Shown one piece after another: positions 49,248-60,540 of a stretch of DNA of 64,000 bases. Within the stretch, counting starts at the first letter, position 1. Each line of letters opens with the position of its first letter. Origin of the DNA: Myxococcales bacterium (GTDB lineage Bacteria > Myxococcota_A > Polyangia > Haliangiales > Haliangiaceae); contig JADJJK010000006.1 in NCBI GenBank assembly GCA_016706545.1, positions 53,501-117,500 of the forward strand, written 5' to 3'. Made by a program: the position numbers and the translations under genes. Under the pieces are notes generated by a model. The model worked only from the letters and a program-made list of their open reading frames with translations, was not told the DNA's origin and made no database searches.

Positions 49248-49251
49248 CGAG

Positions 49252-51111
49252 CTAGCGCTTGCGGAGCAAGTTGCGCGAGGCCCACCACGACCACACCAGC
49301 ATCGCGCCGGCGATGCGCGCGGTCCACCATCCCCACGCCGCCCGGTGAAAGTCACCGCGGCCCTCCAGGATCACCGCGATCGACGCGCCCGCGATCCCGA
49401 TCCCGGCGAAGATCACCTGGTGCCCCAGCCGGTACATGAGCTGGCTCGAGGTCTCCAGGTTCTTGAAGCGGAGCTGCAGCTCCCCGCCGTGCGCCGCGCG
49501 CATGAACTTGCGGATCTCGCCGGGCAGCGCGGTCACCTGCATGACCACGTCCTTGGAGGTCTCCACGATGAGGTGCGACCAGTCGCCGTCGCCGAACACG
49601 AAGCGCTCCAGGTACGGACGGATCACCGTCATCGGGTTGAGCGTGGGGTCAAGCTCGGTACAGAGGCCCATCAGCAAGAGCAGCGTGCGCTCGAGGACGA
49701 TGATCTCCTTGGGCACGTGAAAGTTGGCCGACAGCTCGCGCAGCGAGATATCCATCTTGCGCAGATCAGCCAGGCTCTCGAGCCCCTTCTCAGGATCGAA
49801 CTTGATGTCCTTGAGGTTGAGCGAGTCCAAGGAGATGGTCTGCTGGAAACGCTCGTGGAAATACTCGATGACCTGCTCGAACACTCGGTCATCGGCGCCG
49901 CGCGCCACAAAGCCCATCTGCCGCATCGCTCGCACGATGCGCCTGGTGTCGCGGGACAGCGCGCCTTGCAGCAGCTCCACGATGCCTTGCCGGACCTTGG
50001 CGGGGATCTCCGCGACCGCGCCGAAGTCCAGGAACACCACGGTCGGCGAGTCACCTTCGCGCGTGCGCACCAGCAGATTTCCGGGGTGCGGATCAGCGTG
50101 GTAGATGCCGTCGGAGAAGATCTGCTGGCAGTACACCTCCACCACCTGCTTGGCCAGCGCGGTGCGATCCACGCTCTTGCGTCGCAGCGCCACGAAGTCC
50201 GTGATCTTGCATCCGGACTCGAAGTGGGTGGTCAAGACGCGGCTGGTGGACAGCTCCGTCACCACCTGCGGGAAGCGCACGTCGGTGCGGCCCTCGAAGT
50301 TCGCGCCGATGCGACGGCCGTTGTCTGCCTCGGCGCGGTAGTCCAGCTCGGCCAGGACGATGGCGCGAACCTCGCGGTAGATCTCGTCGAGCCCGTGGTA
50401 CGGCACGAACCAGCCGACGATCCCGAAGATCCGCTGCAGCGTGCGCAGATCGCTGCGCACGATCTGCTCGATGTCCGGGTATTGCACCTTGACCGCCACC
50501 TTTTGACCGTCGCGCATCACCGCGAAGTGGACCTGGCCGATCGAGGCTGACGCGATGGGCTTCTCGTCGAAGGAGGCGAACAGCTCGCGCGCGTCGTGCC
50601 CCAGCTCTTCGCGCAGCCGGCGCTCGATGTCGGCGTAAGCACGAGGAGGGACCGCGTCCTGCAGGCCTTCCAGCTCCCGGCGGAACTCCTCCGGCAGAAA
50701 GTTGGTCATGATGCTGATGAGCTGCCCGACCTTGATGAACAGGCCCTGCAGCTCACAGATGGCGCGCTCGATGCGGCGCGCGTTGCGCAGGTGGGTCTCG
50801 CGCAGCCGGTGCTCCAGCCACATCTCCGCGTGGAACCTCGAGCGGAAGCGGAGCCACAGGTAGCTCCAGATGACGAGGAAGGTGGTGGAGTACGCGCGCG
50901 CGTTGCGGAAGCGCCGGGAGGGTCGCGTCACGCGGTGGTGAGGGTACCGGTCGAGCGTGTGCTCCGGTGTGGCGGCCTGGACGTCCGGGACATCCGGGCA
51001 GGTCGGCAGGACGTCGCTGGCTCGCCCGAGCACCGCCGATGGCTCAGCGGCTGCCGGGGGCGGCGGCGCGCTGGGCACAGGATCTTGGCGCTGAGGCGTG
51101 GGCTGGTCCAC
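49252..51111 (-). CDS. ABC1/UbiB-family atypical kinase
   Basis: This is a 619-residue protein from the GTG of VDQPTPQRQD. After a Pro/Ala-rich N-terminus it carries the family signatures: KxGQ (LFIKVGQLIS), the Ala-rich loop ASASIGQVHFA, the lysine in VAVKVQYP, the metal site HADPHPGNLL and FLDFGAVAE. Two hydrophobic segments at the end (GHQVIFAGIGIAGASIAVIL and WTARIAGAMLVWSWW) anchor it in the membrane, as in UbiB and Coq8, which support ubiquinone biosynthesis by an ATPase activity. No ubi genes are close by. Its divergent neighbour at 51311 is 199 bp away. Confidence 0.93.
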   Translation of the reverse strand: MDQPTPQRQDPVPSAPPPPAAAEPSAVLGRASDVLPTCPDVPDVQAATPEHTLDRYPHHRVTRPSRRFRNARAYSTTFLVIWSYLWLRFRSRFHAEMWLEHRLRETHLRNARRIERAICELQGLFIKVGQLISIMTNFLPEEFRRELEGLQDAVPPRAYADIERRLREELGHDARELFASFDEKPIASASIGQVHFAVMRDGQKVAVKVQYPDIEQIVRSDLRTLQRIFGIVGWFVPYHGLDEIYREVRAIVLAELDYRAEADNGRRIGANFEGRTDVRFPQVVTELSTSRVLTTHFESGCKITDFVALRRKSVDRTALAKQVVEVYCQQIFSDGIYHADPHPGNLLVRTREGDSPTVVFLDFGAVAEIPAKVRQGIVELLQGALSRDTRRIVRAMRQMGFVARGADDRVFEQVIEYFHERFQQTISLDSLNLKDIKFDPEKGLESLADLRKMDISLRELSANFHVPKEIIVLERTLLLLMGLCTELDPTLNPMTVIRPYLERFVFGDGDWSHLIVETSKDVVMQVTALPGEIRKFMRAAHGGELQLRFKNLETSSQLMYRLGHQVIFAGIGIAGASIAVILEGRGDFHRAAWGWWTARIAGAMLVWSWWASRNLLRKR

Positions 51112-51310
51112 CGCGGGAGAATATCGGGTTTGTCGGCGACAATGCCAGAAAGCTCGGCATCTCAAGGCAGCTCGCACGTGGCGAAGCGTCGCGTGGCCTG
51201 TCGGTGGCTACGCGATGGGCGGCAGACCTGGCGTGGCCCGGGGCGGGCCTGGGGCCGCGGCACTCGAAGCGCTCGTTGACACCGTGCGCCATCAGCGCTA
51301 ACCAGGGGCT

Positions 51311-52093
51311 ATGCCCGCCGACGACCCCACAGACCTTCCCCAGGCCCCGGCGGAGCGCTCGGACCGAGCCGACCGCGCCGACAAAGCCGACAAAGCCGAC
51401 AAAGCCGCTGCCGCCGAGCGCTCCGGTGGCCCGGACCGTGGGGACCGCGGGGACCGCCCGGACCGCGGGGGCCGCTCGGACCGCGGGGACCGCCAGAGCG
51501 GCGGAGACCGACCCGCCAATGACCGTGGGCAAGACGAGCCCGCGGAGGCAGGGTGGCGCGGTGAGCGCGAAGGGGACCGGCTCTCGGAGACCATCCGCGC
51601 GCGCCTGGAGCATCTGGTTCCGGAGCTGGTGCGCAAGACCTTCACCGCCGGGCTTGGCGCCGTCTATTCCACCGAAGAGGGGCTGCGCAAGATCGCCAAG
51701 GACATCAACTTGCCGGATGTCACGGGCTACCTTGCCTCCTCGGCCGATGCCACAAAGGACCGGGTGCTGGAGGTGGTGGCGCGCGAGACCCGCGAGTTCC
51801 TTGAGCACATCAACTTGAGCGAGGAGGTCGCCAAGCTGCTCACCCGGCTCTCGTTCGAGATCAAGACGGAGATCCGGTTCATCCCCAACAGCGAGCGCTT
51901 CATGGGCAGCGAGCCGGACGTCAAGGCCTCGGTGCGCCTCAAGCGAGTGGACGAGGACAAGGACGCCGGCAAGGACAAGGACGCAGGCAAGGACAAGGAT
52001 GCCGGCAAGGACAAGGACGCAGGCAAGGACGGCGAGGGCCGCTCGCGCCTTCGCTTCTGGCGCCGCGACGACGAGGGCGAAGAGAAGCCCTAG
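51311..52093 (+). CDS. Unknown protein with charged low-complexity ends
   Basis: This is a 260-residue protein. The first 95 residues are Asp/Arg/Gly-rich (RGDRGDRPDRGG) and the last 50 hold four copies of a six-residue Asp/Lys unit (DKDAGK), encoded by an 18-base tandem repeat at 51952-52025. Between them lies an ordered helical core: SETIRARLEHLVPELVRKTF, DVTGYLASSADATKDR and SEEVAKLLTRLSFEIK. The core is reminiscent of membrane-surface or granule-binding helices, but I recognise no family. There is no signal peptide. It is divergent from the ABC1 kinase and may share its control region. Confidence 0.7.
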   Translation: MPADDPTDLPQAPAERSDRADRADKADKADKAAAAERSGGPDRGDRGDRPDRGGRSDRGDRQSGGDRPANDRGQDEPAEAGWRGEREGDRLSETIRARLEHLVPELVRKTFTAGLGAVYSTEEGLRKIAKDINLPDVTGYLASSADATKDRVLEVVARETREFLEHINLSEEVAKLLTRLSFEIKTEIRFIPNSERFMGSEPDVKASVRLKRVDEDKDAGKDKDAGKDKDAGKDKDAGKDGEGRSRLRFWRRDDEGEEKP

Positions 52094-52115
52094 ACGAGGC
52101 GCTGGCCCGTCGGTC

Positions 52116-52667
52116 TCAGTGTGCGACGGCCTCGACGTTGTCAGAGAAGCGCACCGAGGCGCCCGTCGCGACGCCGTTCTTGGCGCACCAGCCACCGTTG
52201 ACCTCCAGCACATACGTCGACGGAAGCCCCACCGTCCGGCTGGTCTCGGTGCGCGGCGTGGCGTTCTCCACGATGCCCACCACCTTGAAGCCCTTGTCGA
52301 TGAACAGGATGTCGAGGGGGATGAGCGTGTTGCGCATCCAGAAGCTCTGGATGTCCTCCTCGCCCATCAGGAACAGCATGCCGTCGTCCACCGGCAAGTG
52401 CGTGCGGTACATGAGCCCGCGCTCCACCGCGCGCGGCGACGCCACGACCTCCACTTGCACCTTGCGCTCCCCCTGCGTCCCCACGAGGGTCACCTCCGCG
52501 CGCTGGCTCGCGGGGGCCTGCGTCAGGGCGTGCTCTTGGTTCACCGGTCGTGCGGGAGGCACGGGGCTGGCAGGCATCGGTGGGCTGGCGTCATGGGACC
52601 TGGAGCACGCGAGGCTCGCGCCGCAGAGCAGCACGTAGGCCAGGCGCGAGAGCACAGAGAGGTTCAC
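52116..52667 (-). CDS. DUF192 lipoprotein
   Basis: This 183-residue protein has a GTG start, a signal with lipobox GASLAC at about residue 21, a Pro-rich spacer, and then the DUF192 domain. Family features are present: VVASPRAVERGLMYRTHLP, MLFLMGEEDIQSFWMRNTLIPLDILF and a late EVNGGWCAKNGVATG stretch. DUF192 proteins are small exported beta-barrels of unknown role. It converges with the gene at 51311, 22 bp apart. Confidence 0.9.
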   Translation of the reverse strand: MNLSVLSRLAYVLLCGASLACSRSHDASPPMPASPVPPARPVNQEHALTQAPASQRAEVTLVGTQGERKVQVEVVASPRAVERGLMYRTHLPVDDGMLFLMGEEDIQSFWMRNTLIPLDILFIDKGFKVVGIVENATPRTETSRTVGLPSTYVLEVNGGWCAKNGVATGASVRFSDNVEAVAH

Positions 52668-52849
52668 GCTGCGACGCTACACCAGATCTCGCTCGCCGGA
52701 AACCACCGGCGCCGTCGCCGCCTTGGTGCGCCTCACCGCTCGTCGCACCCGCCGAGGGCCGCGGTGACCAGCGCCCCAGACTCCGGCCTCGGCGCATCAA
52801 GGACGCGCGGGACCTCCATCGGCGGGGTGCCTCGCGCTACGCTAGCCCC

Positions 52850-53650
52850 ATGGCCAGCGCCGTCGTCACCCGGGAGCCCGCGCTCGCGGCCCCGTACCTG
52901 CAGGCGCTGGCGCAGCTAGGGCTCAGCGCGCTGGCGATGCCGGTGACCGCGACGGTCCCGGTGGAGCCGGCGGCGCTGGAGGCGGCGCTGCGGACGCTTG
53001 GGGCGGGCGACGTGGTGGCGCTGGCGAGCGCGCGCGGCGCAGCGCTCCTGGCCGCTGCGCTCGCCCGGTTGGAGGGCCAGGTGCCACGCGCGGCGCTGCG
53101 ATGGTGGGCAGTCGGGGAGTCCACCGCGGCGCCGTTGCGGCGGCTCGGCCTGGCGGTGGAGGTGCCGCAGCGCGCGACGGCGGATGGGCTGGCCGACGCG
53201 ATCGTGGCGGCGCACCACGCCACGGTTCAGCCCGCGGCCCAGCCCGCTGCTGCGCGCTGGCGCGTGCTCCTGCCGCGCGCAGAAGACGGCCGACCGGAGG
53301 CGGCGCTGGCGCTTCGCGCCGCGGGCGCGCGCGTGGATGAGGTCGTCGTCTATCGCACGGTGTCGGCCGCCGGCGGCGAGCCGGCGCTGGCCGAGCCGCT
53401 CGCGCACTGGCGCGCCGGGCAGGTCGCGGTGGCTGCGCTGTTTGCCCCGTCGCAGGTCAGCGCGCTTGGCGCGATCTTGGCCGGCGCCGGGCTCCACCTC
53501 TGCGATCCCGCGGTGCTGTACGCGGCGATCGGCGAGACCACGGCCAATGCGCTGCGCGCCGCCGCGGTGACCAACCTGGTGGTGGCTCCGCACCCGACCC
53601 CCGAGGCGTTGGCCTCGGTCATCGCGGCGCGGCTACCACGCAGCGGCTGA
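52850..53650 (+). CDS. hemD: Uroporphyrinogen-III synthase
   Basis: This 266-residue protein has the bilobed, low-conservation HemD pattern: an N-terminal TREPALAAPYLQALAQLG, the first-lobe VVALASARGAALLAAAL (usual TSxxG/A), the second-lobe WRVLLPRAEDGRPE hinge, VDEVVVYRTV and AALFAPSQVSALG. It closes hydroxymethylbilane to uroporphyrinogen III in haem synthesis. The next gene on the same strand (across one opposite-strand gene) is hemB, which supports the call. The sequence is rich in Ala, as elsewhere here. Confidence 0.87.
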   Translation: MASAVVTREPALAAPYLQALAQLGLSALAMPVTATVPVEPAALEAALRTLGAGDVVALASARGAALLAAALARLEGQVPRAALRWWAVGESTAAPLRRLGLAVEVPQRATADGLADAIVAAHHATVQPAAQPAAARWRVLLPRAEDGRPEAALALRAAGARVDEVVVYRTVSAAGGEPALAEPLAHWRAGQVAVAALFAPSQVSALGAILAGAGLHLCDPAVLYAAIGETTANALRAAAVTNLVVAPHPTPEALASVIAARLPRSG

Positions 53651-53659
53651 GGCCTGTCG

Positions 53660-54079
53660 CTACAGCCGCTTGCAGATCATGCGCACCGCGCGACCATCTT
53701 CGCCCCAGGACGAGATGTTGGTCATCTGCAACAGCAGCTCACCGCTGGGGCGCAGCGACAGCGCGATGCGCCATCCCCACGGCGGCCCGTCGCCGGCGGC
53801 GTAGGTGCCCATGACCTCGACCAGGCCCCAGCTACCAGGGACATCGGCGCACGCCATCGCCTTGGGCGAGTGCCACGAGTCTGTGAAGTCCGCGCCCCCG
53901 TCGCGCAGCGCGAGCACGCCGGTGTGCCGCGCGCCCTGGTAGCTCCAGCGGTAGGTGAGCGCGCGGTCCTCGAGGTCAATCGTGCAGGCGCACAGCTCGG
54001 CCTGGTTGCCCAGATCGTCGAGCCACAACTCGCCCTGTCCGCTCCACTTGGTGCCAGTGAGGTCTCGCCAGCTTGTCAT
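53660..54079 (-). CDS. Unknown small cytosolic protein between hemD and hemB
   Basis: This 139-residue protein is on the strand opposite its neighbours. It looks like an eight-stranded beta structure of the DUF1579/lipocalin-like kind: GTKWSGQGELWLDDLG, YRWSYQGARHTGVLALRDGG, WGWRIALSLRPSGELLLQMTN and VRMICKRL. There is no signal peptide or membrane segment. A role in haem metabolism is suggested only by position. Confidence 0.75.
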   Translation of the reverse strand: MTSWRDLTGTKWSGQGELWLDDLGNQAELCACTIDLEDRALTYRWSYQGARHTGVLALRDGGADFTDSWHSPKAMACADVPGSWGLVEVMGTYAAGDGPPWGWRIALSLRPSGELLLQMTNISSWGEDGRAVRMICKRL

Positions 54080-54202
54080 CGCGGGACCTTACCGCAGACC
54101 TTGCCTGGGTTGTGCGCAGCTCACCCAGAAGGTCGCGCTGGTGGCCAGCCGCGCGCTCCAGGCCATGGCCAAGACCTTCGCGGCGCGGTATCCACGGAGG
54201 CG

Positions 54203-55180
54203 ATGAACTTCCCGGATTACCGCCCGCGTCGTCTCCGCCGCACCGAGAGCTTGCGTCGCCTGGTCCGTGAGACCCGGCTCTCCGTCGACGACCTCGTCTA
54301 TCCTCTGTTCGTCATGCCGGGCAACGGCGTCGAGCGGCCGATCTCGTCCATGCCTGGGCAGTTCAACTACTCCGTCGACAAGGCCGTGGACGCAGCGGCC
54401 CGCGCGCATGATCTGGGCATCCCGGCGGTCCTGCTCTTTGGCATCCCGGAGCGCAAGGACGCAGTGGGCTCCGAGGCCTGGCACGCGCAAGGCGTGGTGC
54501 AGAAGGCGGCCCGCGCCATCAAGAAGCGCTGCCCGGACCTGACCGTGATCGCGGACGCGTGCTTCTGCGAGTACACGGATCACGGCCACTGCGGCGTGCT
54601 GACCGAGGGCGAGCTGGACAACGACGCTAGCCTCGACAACCTGGCGCGCGCGGTGGTGAGCTACGCCAACGCTGGCTGCGACGTGGTGGCCCCGTCGGGC
54701 ATGCTGGATGGCTTCGTCGGGGCTTGCCGCGAGGCGCTCGACGAGGACGGCCACACCAAGGTGGCGATCATGGCGTACTCCGCCAAGTACGCCTCCGCGT
54801 ACTATGGACCGTTCCGCGAGGCGGTGGAGTCCACCCCCAAGTCCGGGGACCGTCGAGGCTACCAGATGGATCCGGCCAACGTCGCGGAGGCCGTCCGTGA
54901 GGCCTCGATCGACGCCGGCGAGGGCGCGGACATCGTGATGGTCAAGCCGGGGCTGGCGTACCTGGACGTGGTGCGCGCGGTCTCGGACGAGATCAACTTG
55001 CCGATCGCCGTGTACAACGTCAGCGGCGAGTACTCGATGATCGAGGCCGCCGCGGCGCAGGGCTGGATCGACAAGGAGCGCGTGGTGATGGAGACCCTGC
55101 TGGGGTTTCGCCGCGCCGGCGCCGATATCATCATCACGTACCACGCGCCGTACGCGGCGACGCTGCTCGCGCGCAAGTAG
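54203..55180 (+). CDS. hemB: Delta-aminolevulinic acid dehydratase (porphobilinogen synthase)
   Basis: This 325-residue protein is a complete HemB. The zinc-site cysteines C120, C122 and C130 (DACFCEYTDHGHCG) mark the zinc-dependent class. Lys195 (AYSAKYAS) and Lys248 (MVKPG) are the two substrate lysines. A GGAGG lies two bases before the ATG. The enzyme condenses two 5-aminolevulinate molecules to porphobilinogen, upstream of HemC and HemD. hemC is not in the window. Confidence 0.97.
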   Translation: MNFPDYRPRRLRRTESLRRLVRETRLSVDDLVYPLFVMPGNGVERPISSMPGQFNYSVDKAVDAAARAHDLGIPAVLLFGIPERKDAVGSEAWHAQGVVQKAARAIKKRCPDLTVIADACFCEYTDHGHCGVLTEGELDNDASLDNLARAVVSYANAGCDVVAPSGMLDGFVGACREALDEDGHTKVAIMAYSAKYASAYYGPFREAVESTPKSGDRRGYQMDPANVAEAVREASIDAGEGADIVMVKPGLAYLDVVRAVSDEINLPIAVYNVSGEYSMIEAAAAQGWIDKERVVMETLLGFRRAGADIIITYHAPYAATLLARK

Positions 55181-55210
55181 CGCAGCCAGCGGGGCTCAGC
55201 GCAGCTCAGC

Positions 55211-55228
55211 GCGTCCGCTCGCGGACGC
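55211..55228. terminator. Hairpin between convergent hemB and barrel operon
   Basis: A GCGTCCG/CGGACGC stem has a four-base loop in the short space between two stops. No U-tract follows, so it is a candidate by position only. Confidence 0.35.
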
Positions 55229-55235
55229 GGTCGCC

Positions 55236-56090
55236 TCACACCGCGTCGAGCGACAGCCGCACCATCACGGTCGATCCGCCAAGGCCGGCGTCCTGGCGGT
55301 TGCGCACCACCAGATCGATCGACGTCCACGAGTAGACTCGATATCGCGCGCCCCACCCCAGCCGCCAGTCGAGCCGGGGCCGGCCCGCCAGCACCGAGGG
55401 ACCGAACGAGCCCTCCAGCAAGATGGACGTGTTGGGGTAGGCTGGCGGAGTCCAGGCGAGGCCAGCGAACGGCCGCAGGCGCGCGGACAGCGCTCGCTGC
55501 GAGAGCCGCTGCGCGGGCCCGGTCAGCTCCCACAGCCCAAGGCCGGTGGTCGCCTGCAACGCGCCAGCGCGCCCGGACACCCAGCGGTCGGTGGCGGTGA
55601 CCCTCACCTCGGCGGCGCGCTCGGGGCGGTCGCTCATGGAGCGCTCGAAGGCGAGCGTCAGCGCGGGCTGATGGCGAAGCCAGGCGCCAGCCTCCACGCC
55701 GACGCGAAACCACATCACCGGGTCGCGCTGCAACGTGGCGTCGTCGGCGTCCACCCCAGCGAGCAAGCGGTCCTCGATGCCGCCGCCGATCGCGGCCAGC
55801 GGCCCCAGCGGCAGCTCCGCGACCAGCAGGGGTTCCCCGCGGTGGCTGCTGCCGGTGATGGCGTAGCCCTGGCGCAGCTCTGCGGTCGCGCGATCGATGA
55901 GGCGAGGCGCCGGCAGCGCTGGCTGTTCGAGCCGCTCGGGCAGCGGACGCAGGTCTTGCTTGGGGTCGGCGTGTACGTCGCGGTCGCCCTGGGCCAGCGC
56001 GTCGCCGCGGCCCGCCGTGAGCGCGCCCGCTAGCGCCGCCGCGAGCGTCAGTCGCGCCAGCGCCCAGTTCGACGAGCAGGTGCGGCGCAT
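55236..56090 (-). CDS. Probable outer-membrane beta-barrel protein (third of three)
   Basis: This 284-residue protein has a Sec-type signal ending GDALAQ and then alternating strands typical of a barrel (GVEAGAWLRHQPALTLAFER, LRPFAGLAWTPPAYPNTS, DWRLGWGARYRVYSWTSIDL), closing at MVRLSLDAV. It is the last of three consecutive genes on this strand with 3- and 14-bp spacings. No pore or enzymatic motif is evident. The three look like distant relatives or parts of one envelope assembly. Confidence 0.75.
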   Translation of the reverse strand: MRRTCSSNWALARLTLAAALAGALTAGRGDALAQGDRDVHADPKQDLRPLPERLEQPALPAPRLIDRATAELRQGYAITGSSHRGEPLLVAELPLGPLAAIGGGIEDRLLAGVDADDATLQRDPVMWFRVGVEAGAWLRHQPALTLAFERSMSDRPERAAEVRVTATDRWVSGRAGALQATTGLGLWELTGPAQRLSQRALSARLRPFAGLAWTPPAYPNTSILLEGSFGPSVLAGRPRLDWRLGWGARYRVYSWTSIDLVVRNRQDAGLGGSTVMVRLSLDAV

Positions 56091-56093
56091 GGG

Positions 56094-57227
56094 CTAGCTG
56101 CCCTGCAGGCCTTCGAGCGCGGTGGTGATGGCGCGGCTCGCCACGCGGAGCTGGGCGAAGATCTGCGCGTCGAGGAGGTTGGCGTCCCCGATGTCCGGGA
56201 CACGGACGCCGGCCTCCAGCGCTACCCGGCGCGCCGCGGCGTAGCGCACGCCCCACGACAGCATCGGCCGCAGGCGCAGCGAGTCCGTGTTCGCCAGCTC
56301 GCGCGCGATCTGCAGCTCTGGGTTCCAGGTCAGATCCACGATCACGTGTGAGCGCTTGCGCGCCAGCACCTCGAAGCCAGCGGTCGGTCGGATCCGCTTG
56401 GCGAGCGGCTCGTCGTGCAAGTTCACCTCGCTGTCGTCATCGCGCTGGATGACCCCATCCCAGATCAGCGCCCCGCCGTGCAGGTTGGTCGAGCCCAGCC
56501 GCTTGGAGGCCACCAGGTACAGCATGGCGTACCGCGAGGACCGCGCGTCGTGCTTGCGCGTGAACGACTTCTGAAAGCCGATGGCCAGCGCGGGCTGGTG
56601 CGGGAACAGCCGGTGCTCCGGCAGGCCCATCACGAAGCGCGCCATCGGCACCAGGCGCACGATGCGCGCGTCACAGGTCGCGCAGTCGCGCGCGCGGATG
56701 TGATCCGTGGAGCCGATGCCGAACTCGGCGACCCCGCCGAGCCCTACCTTCAGCTCGAGCTGCGCGCCGCCCACCGTGTCGATGGCGCCCGAGGCGGAGA
56801 TGGCGCCTGCCTCCAGCATGCGCGCGGTGGGCGCGAACAGGAGCCCTTGTGCGGGCTGCGTCGGCTGCGAAGCGGAAGGCTCCCCGGCGCTGGCGGCTCG
56901 GCTCGGGCCGCCGTCGGGCGCGGGGTAGTCAAACAGCGCCGAACGCGCTGGCTCTGTGTCCTCGCCGCCTGGTTCGCGCTCGTCGCCAGGCGGCCGTTCG
57001 CCGGCCGGGCTGGCTGCGCCGAGGTCGCCGGGGGCTCCGCCGGTGCCATCCGGCGCTGGTGGCGCTGGCGTCGCTGGCGCTGGTGTCGTCGGGGGCTCCG
57101 GCGCCGCCTCGGGCGCAGGCGCCGGGGCTGGGTCCCGCAGCGGCTCTGGACGCAGCGGCGGCAGGCGCTGGGCCAGCGCCGCGGTGGGCGTCATGGCCAG
57201 CAGCAAAATAGCGAGAGTTCGAATCAT
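56094..57227 (-). CDS. Probable outer-membrane beta-barrel protein with Pro/Ala-rich linker
   Basis: This 377-residue protein has AAGGAG seven bases before the ATG, a signal ending TAALAQ, and then about 100 residues of Pro/Ala/Glu-rich linker (APAPAPEAAPEPPTTPAPAT). The barrel-like region from about residue 120 contains AISASGAIDTVGGAQLELK, a CATC pair and FAQLRVASRAI at the end. The proline-rich linker could cross the peptidoglycan or bind a partner. It is the middle gene of the three-gene set. Confidence 0.75.
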   Translation of the reverse strand: MIRTLAILLLAMTPTAALAQRLPPLRPEPLRDPAPAPAPEAAPEPPTTPAPATPAPPAPDGTGGAPGDLGAASPAGERPPGDEREPGGEDTEPARSALFDYPAPDGGPSRAASAGEPSASQPTQPAQGLLFAPTARMLEAGAISASGAIDTVGGAQLELKVGLGGVAEFGIGSTDHIRARDCATCDARIVRLVPMARFVMGLPEHRLFPHQPALAIGFQKSFTRKHDARSSRYAMLYLVASKRLGSTNLHGGALIWDGVIQRDDDSEVNLHDEPLAKRIRPTAGFEVLARKRSHVIVDLTWNPELQIARELANTDSLRLRPMLSWGVRYAAARRVALEAGVRVPDIGDANLLDAQIFAQLRVASRAITTALEGLQGS

Positions 57228-57241
57228 GGTGTTCTCCTTGC

Positions 57242-58252
57242 TCACGAGCAAAAGACTCCTGTCGTGCGGCACAGCACGGCGCCCCAGGGCACCGCCAGCT
57301 CGCCGCCTAGCCGAATGTCCCAGTCCACCAGCGCGTCGATGCCGGACGTCGGCGGTTCGCGCTTGTGCTGCAGCTCCAGGTGGTAGCCGACGCTGGCGTC
57401 GACGGTCAGCCACGGCAGCGCGTTCCAGCGCACCCCGGCGCGCGCGTACGGATCGCTCCGGATCGCCGCCGGGGCGCTGTCGATCGGCAGCTCAAAGCGT
57501 GGGATCATCGAGGCCTCGAGGATCAACGTGCTGCGCGGGTTGACCACGACCGCCACGCCGAGGGCCGGCAAGACCAACGTACGCTCGAGCTCGAGGGCGC
57601 TGGCGGTCCCTGTCGACTCGAGCGAGGCCGCGGTGATCCTCGTGCCAAGGTGCAGCGCCACCCCCGGCAGGGGCAGGCTCGCCACCAGGTACAGGTCGGT
57701 CGCCCGCTCATCGTAGGACGGCCGCGTGGTCGCGCCGTCGAGCGACTCTCCGCGCTGGCCATACGGCAGGCCAAAGCGGAGGGCCACGCCAAAGCGCGGC
57801 ACGTACCTGCGCTCGCGCAGCGGCAACTCGAACTGCACGCCGAGGCTCGGCAGCCCGAACAGCTCTCGGTGCGTGCGCACCCGGTGACTGACCGCGGCGC
57901 TCTGGCGATACTCGAGCTGCGCCAGATCTCCAAAGCCCAACGCCGCCACGCTCGAGGTGGAGAGGACGTCTCGCTCCGAGAGCAGAGACGCATCGCCGTA
58001 GAGCCGGAGCTGGTAAGCGCCCACCACGTTCGCGGTCGGCATGGCGAAGAGCTGCGAGACCTCGAACGGGCCGCGGAAGACGTCCTCCCAGCTCGCGTCG
58101 GGCCGGCGCACCAGCTCGCGCTCTGGCGCGGGCCCATGCGTCGCGGCACCTGACTGCGCGTCACCGGATCTGGGAGCCGCGGGAGCTGGTTCCGCGGTCG
58201 CACGTGCCGTCGCGAGCAAGAGAGCGAGGACTGCCAGGGAGGGCCGGATCAC
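57242..58252 (-). CDS. Probable outer-membrane beta-barrel protein (first of three)
   Basis: This 336-residue protein has a GTG start and a signal ending TARATAEP. Long runs of alternating hydrophobic residues (FGVALRFGLPYGQRG, LYLVASLPLPGVALHLGTRI, YARAGVRWNALPWLTVDASV) form a predicted barrel. Cysteines near the end (AVLCRTTGVFCS) might pair. Only 14 bp separate it from the next gene of the set. The function is unknown; transport or assembly at the outer membrane is the general expectation. Confidence 0.75.
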   Translation of the reverse strand: MIRPSLAVLALLLATARATAEPAPAAPRSGDAQSGAATHGPAPERELVRRPDASWEDVFRGPFEVSQLFAMPTANVVGAYQLRLYGDASLLSERDVLSTSSVAALGFGDLAQLEYRQSAAVSHRVRTHRELFGLPSLGVQFELPLRERRYVPRFGVALRFGLPYGQRGESLDGATTRPSYDERATDLYLVASLPLPGVALHLGTRITAASLESTGTASALELERTLVLPALGVAVVVNPRSTLILEASMIPRFELPIDSAPAAIRSDPYARAGVRWNALPWLTVDASVGYHLELQHKREPPTSGIDALVDWDIRLGGELAVPWGAVLCRTTGVFCS

Positions 58253-58375
58253 TCACGTATCGTGCGACAAGGTCGGACCATTGCCAGGTATGCTTTGGGC
58301 AAGAGCTGGCAAATCCAGGCAAGCTCTGGCAATGGTTGAGCCATTGGCGCAGGCGCAGGCGCTGCTAGCGCCCAA

Positions 58376-58486
58376 GAGCCTGGCGATCTCCGCGGAAGCA
58401 GCGTCGCCGCCAGCCCCCCGGCGCCACAGCAAGGACAACCGCGTGCGAGCCTGGCGATCTCCGCGGAGCAGCGTTGCCGCCAGCCC

Positions 58487-58487
<1 letters not shown>
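58376..58487. repeat. Two 41-42-bp direct repeats 29 bp apart
   Basis: Copy 1 (58376-58417) and copy 2 (58447-58487) both read GAGCCTGGCGATCTCCGCGG and continue alike, differing by one base and one single-base gap. Copy 2 touches the kinase stop codon. A nearby inverted pair, CCATTGCCAG at 58278 and CTGGCAATGG at 58325, adds a possible stem. This may be a local duplication behind the barrel operon promoter. Confidence 0.8.
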
Positions 58488-60520
<2,033 letters not shown>

Positions 60521-60540
60521 CTATCGCAGAGACGCCGGCA

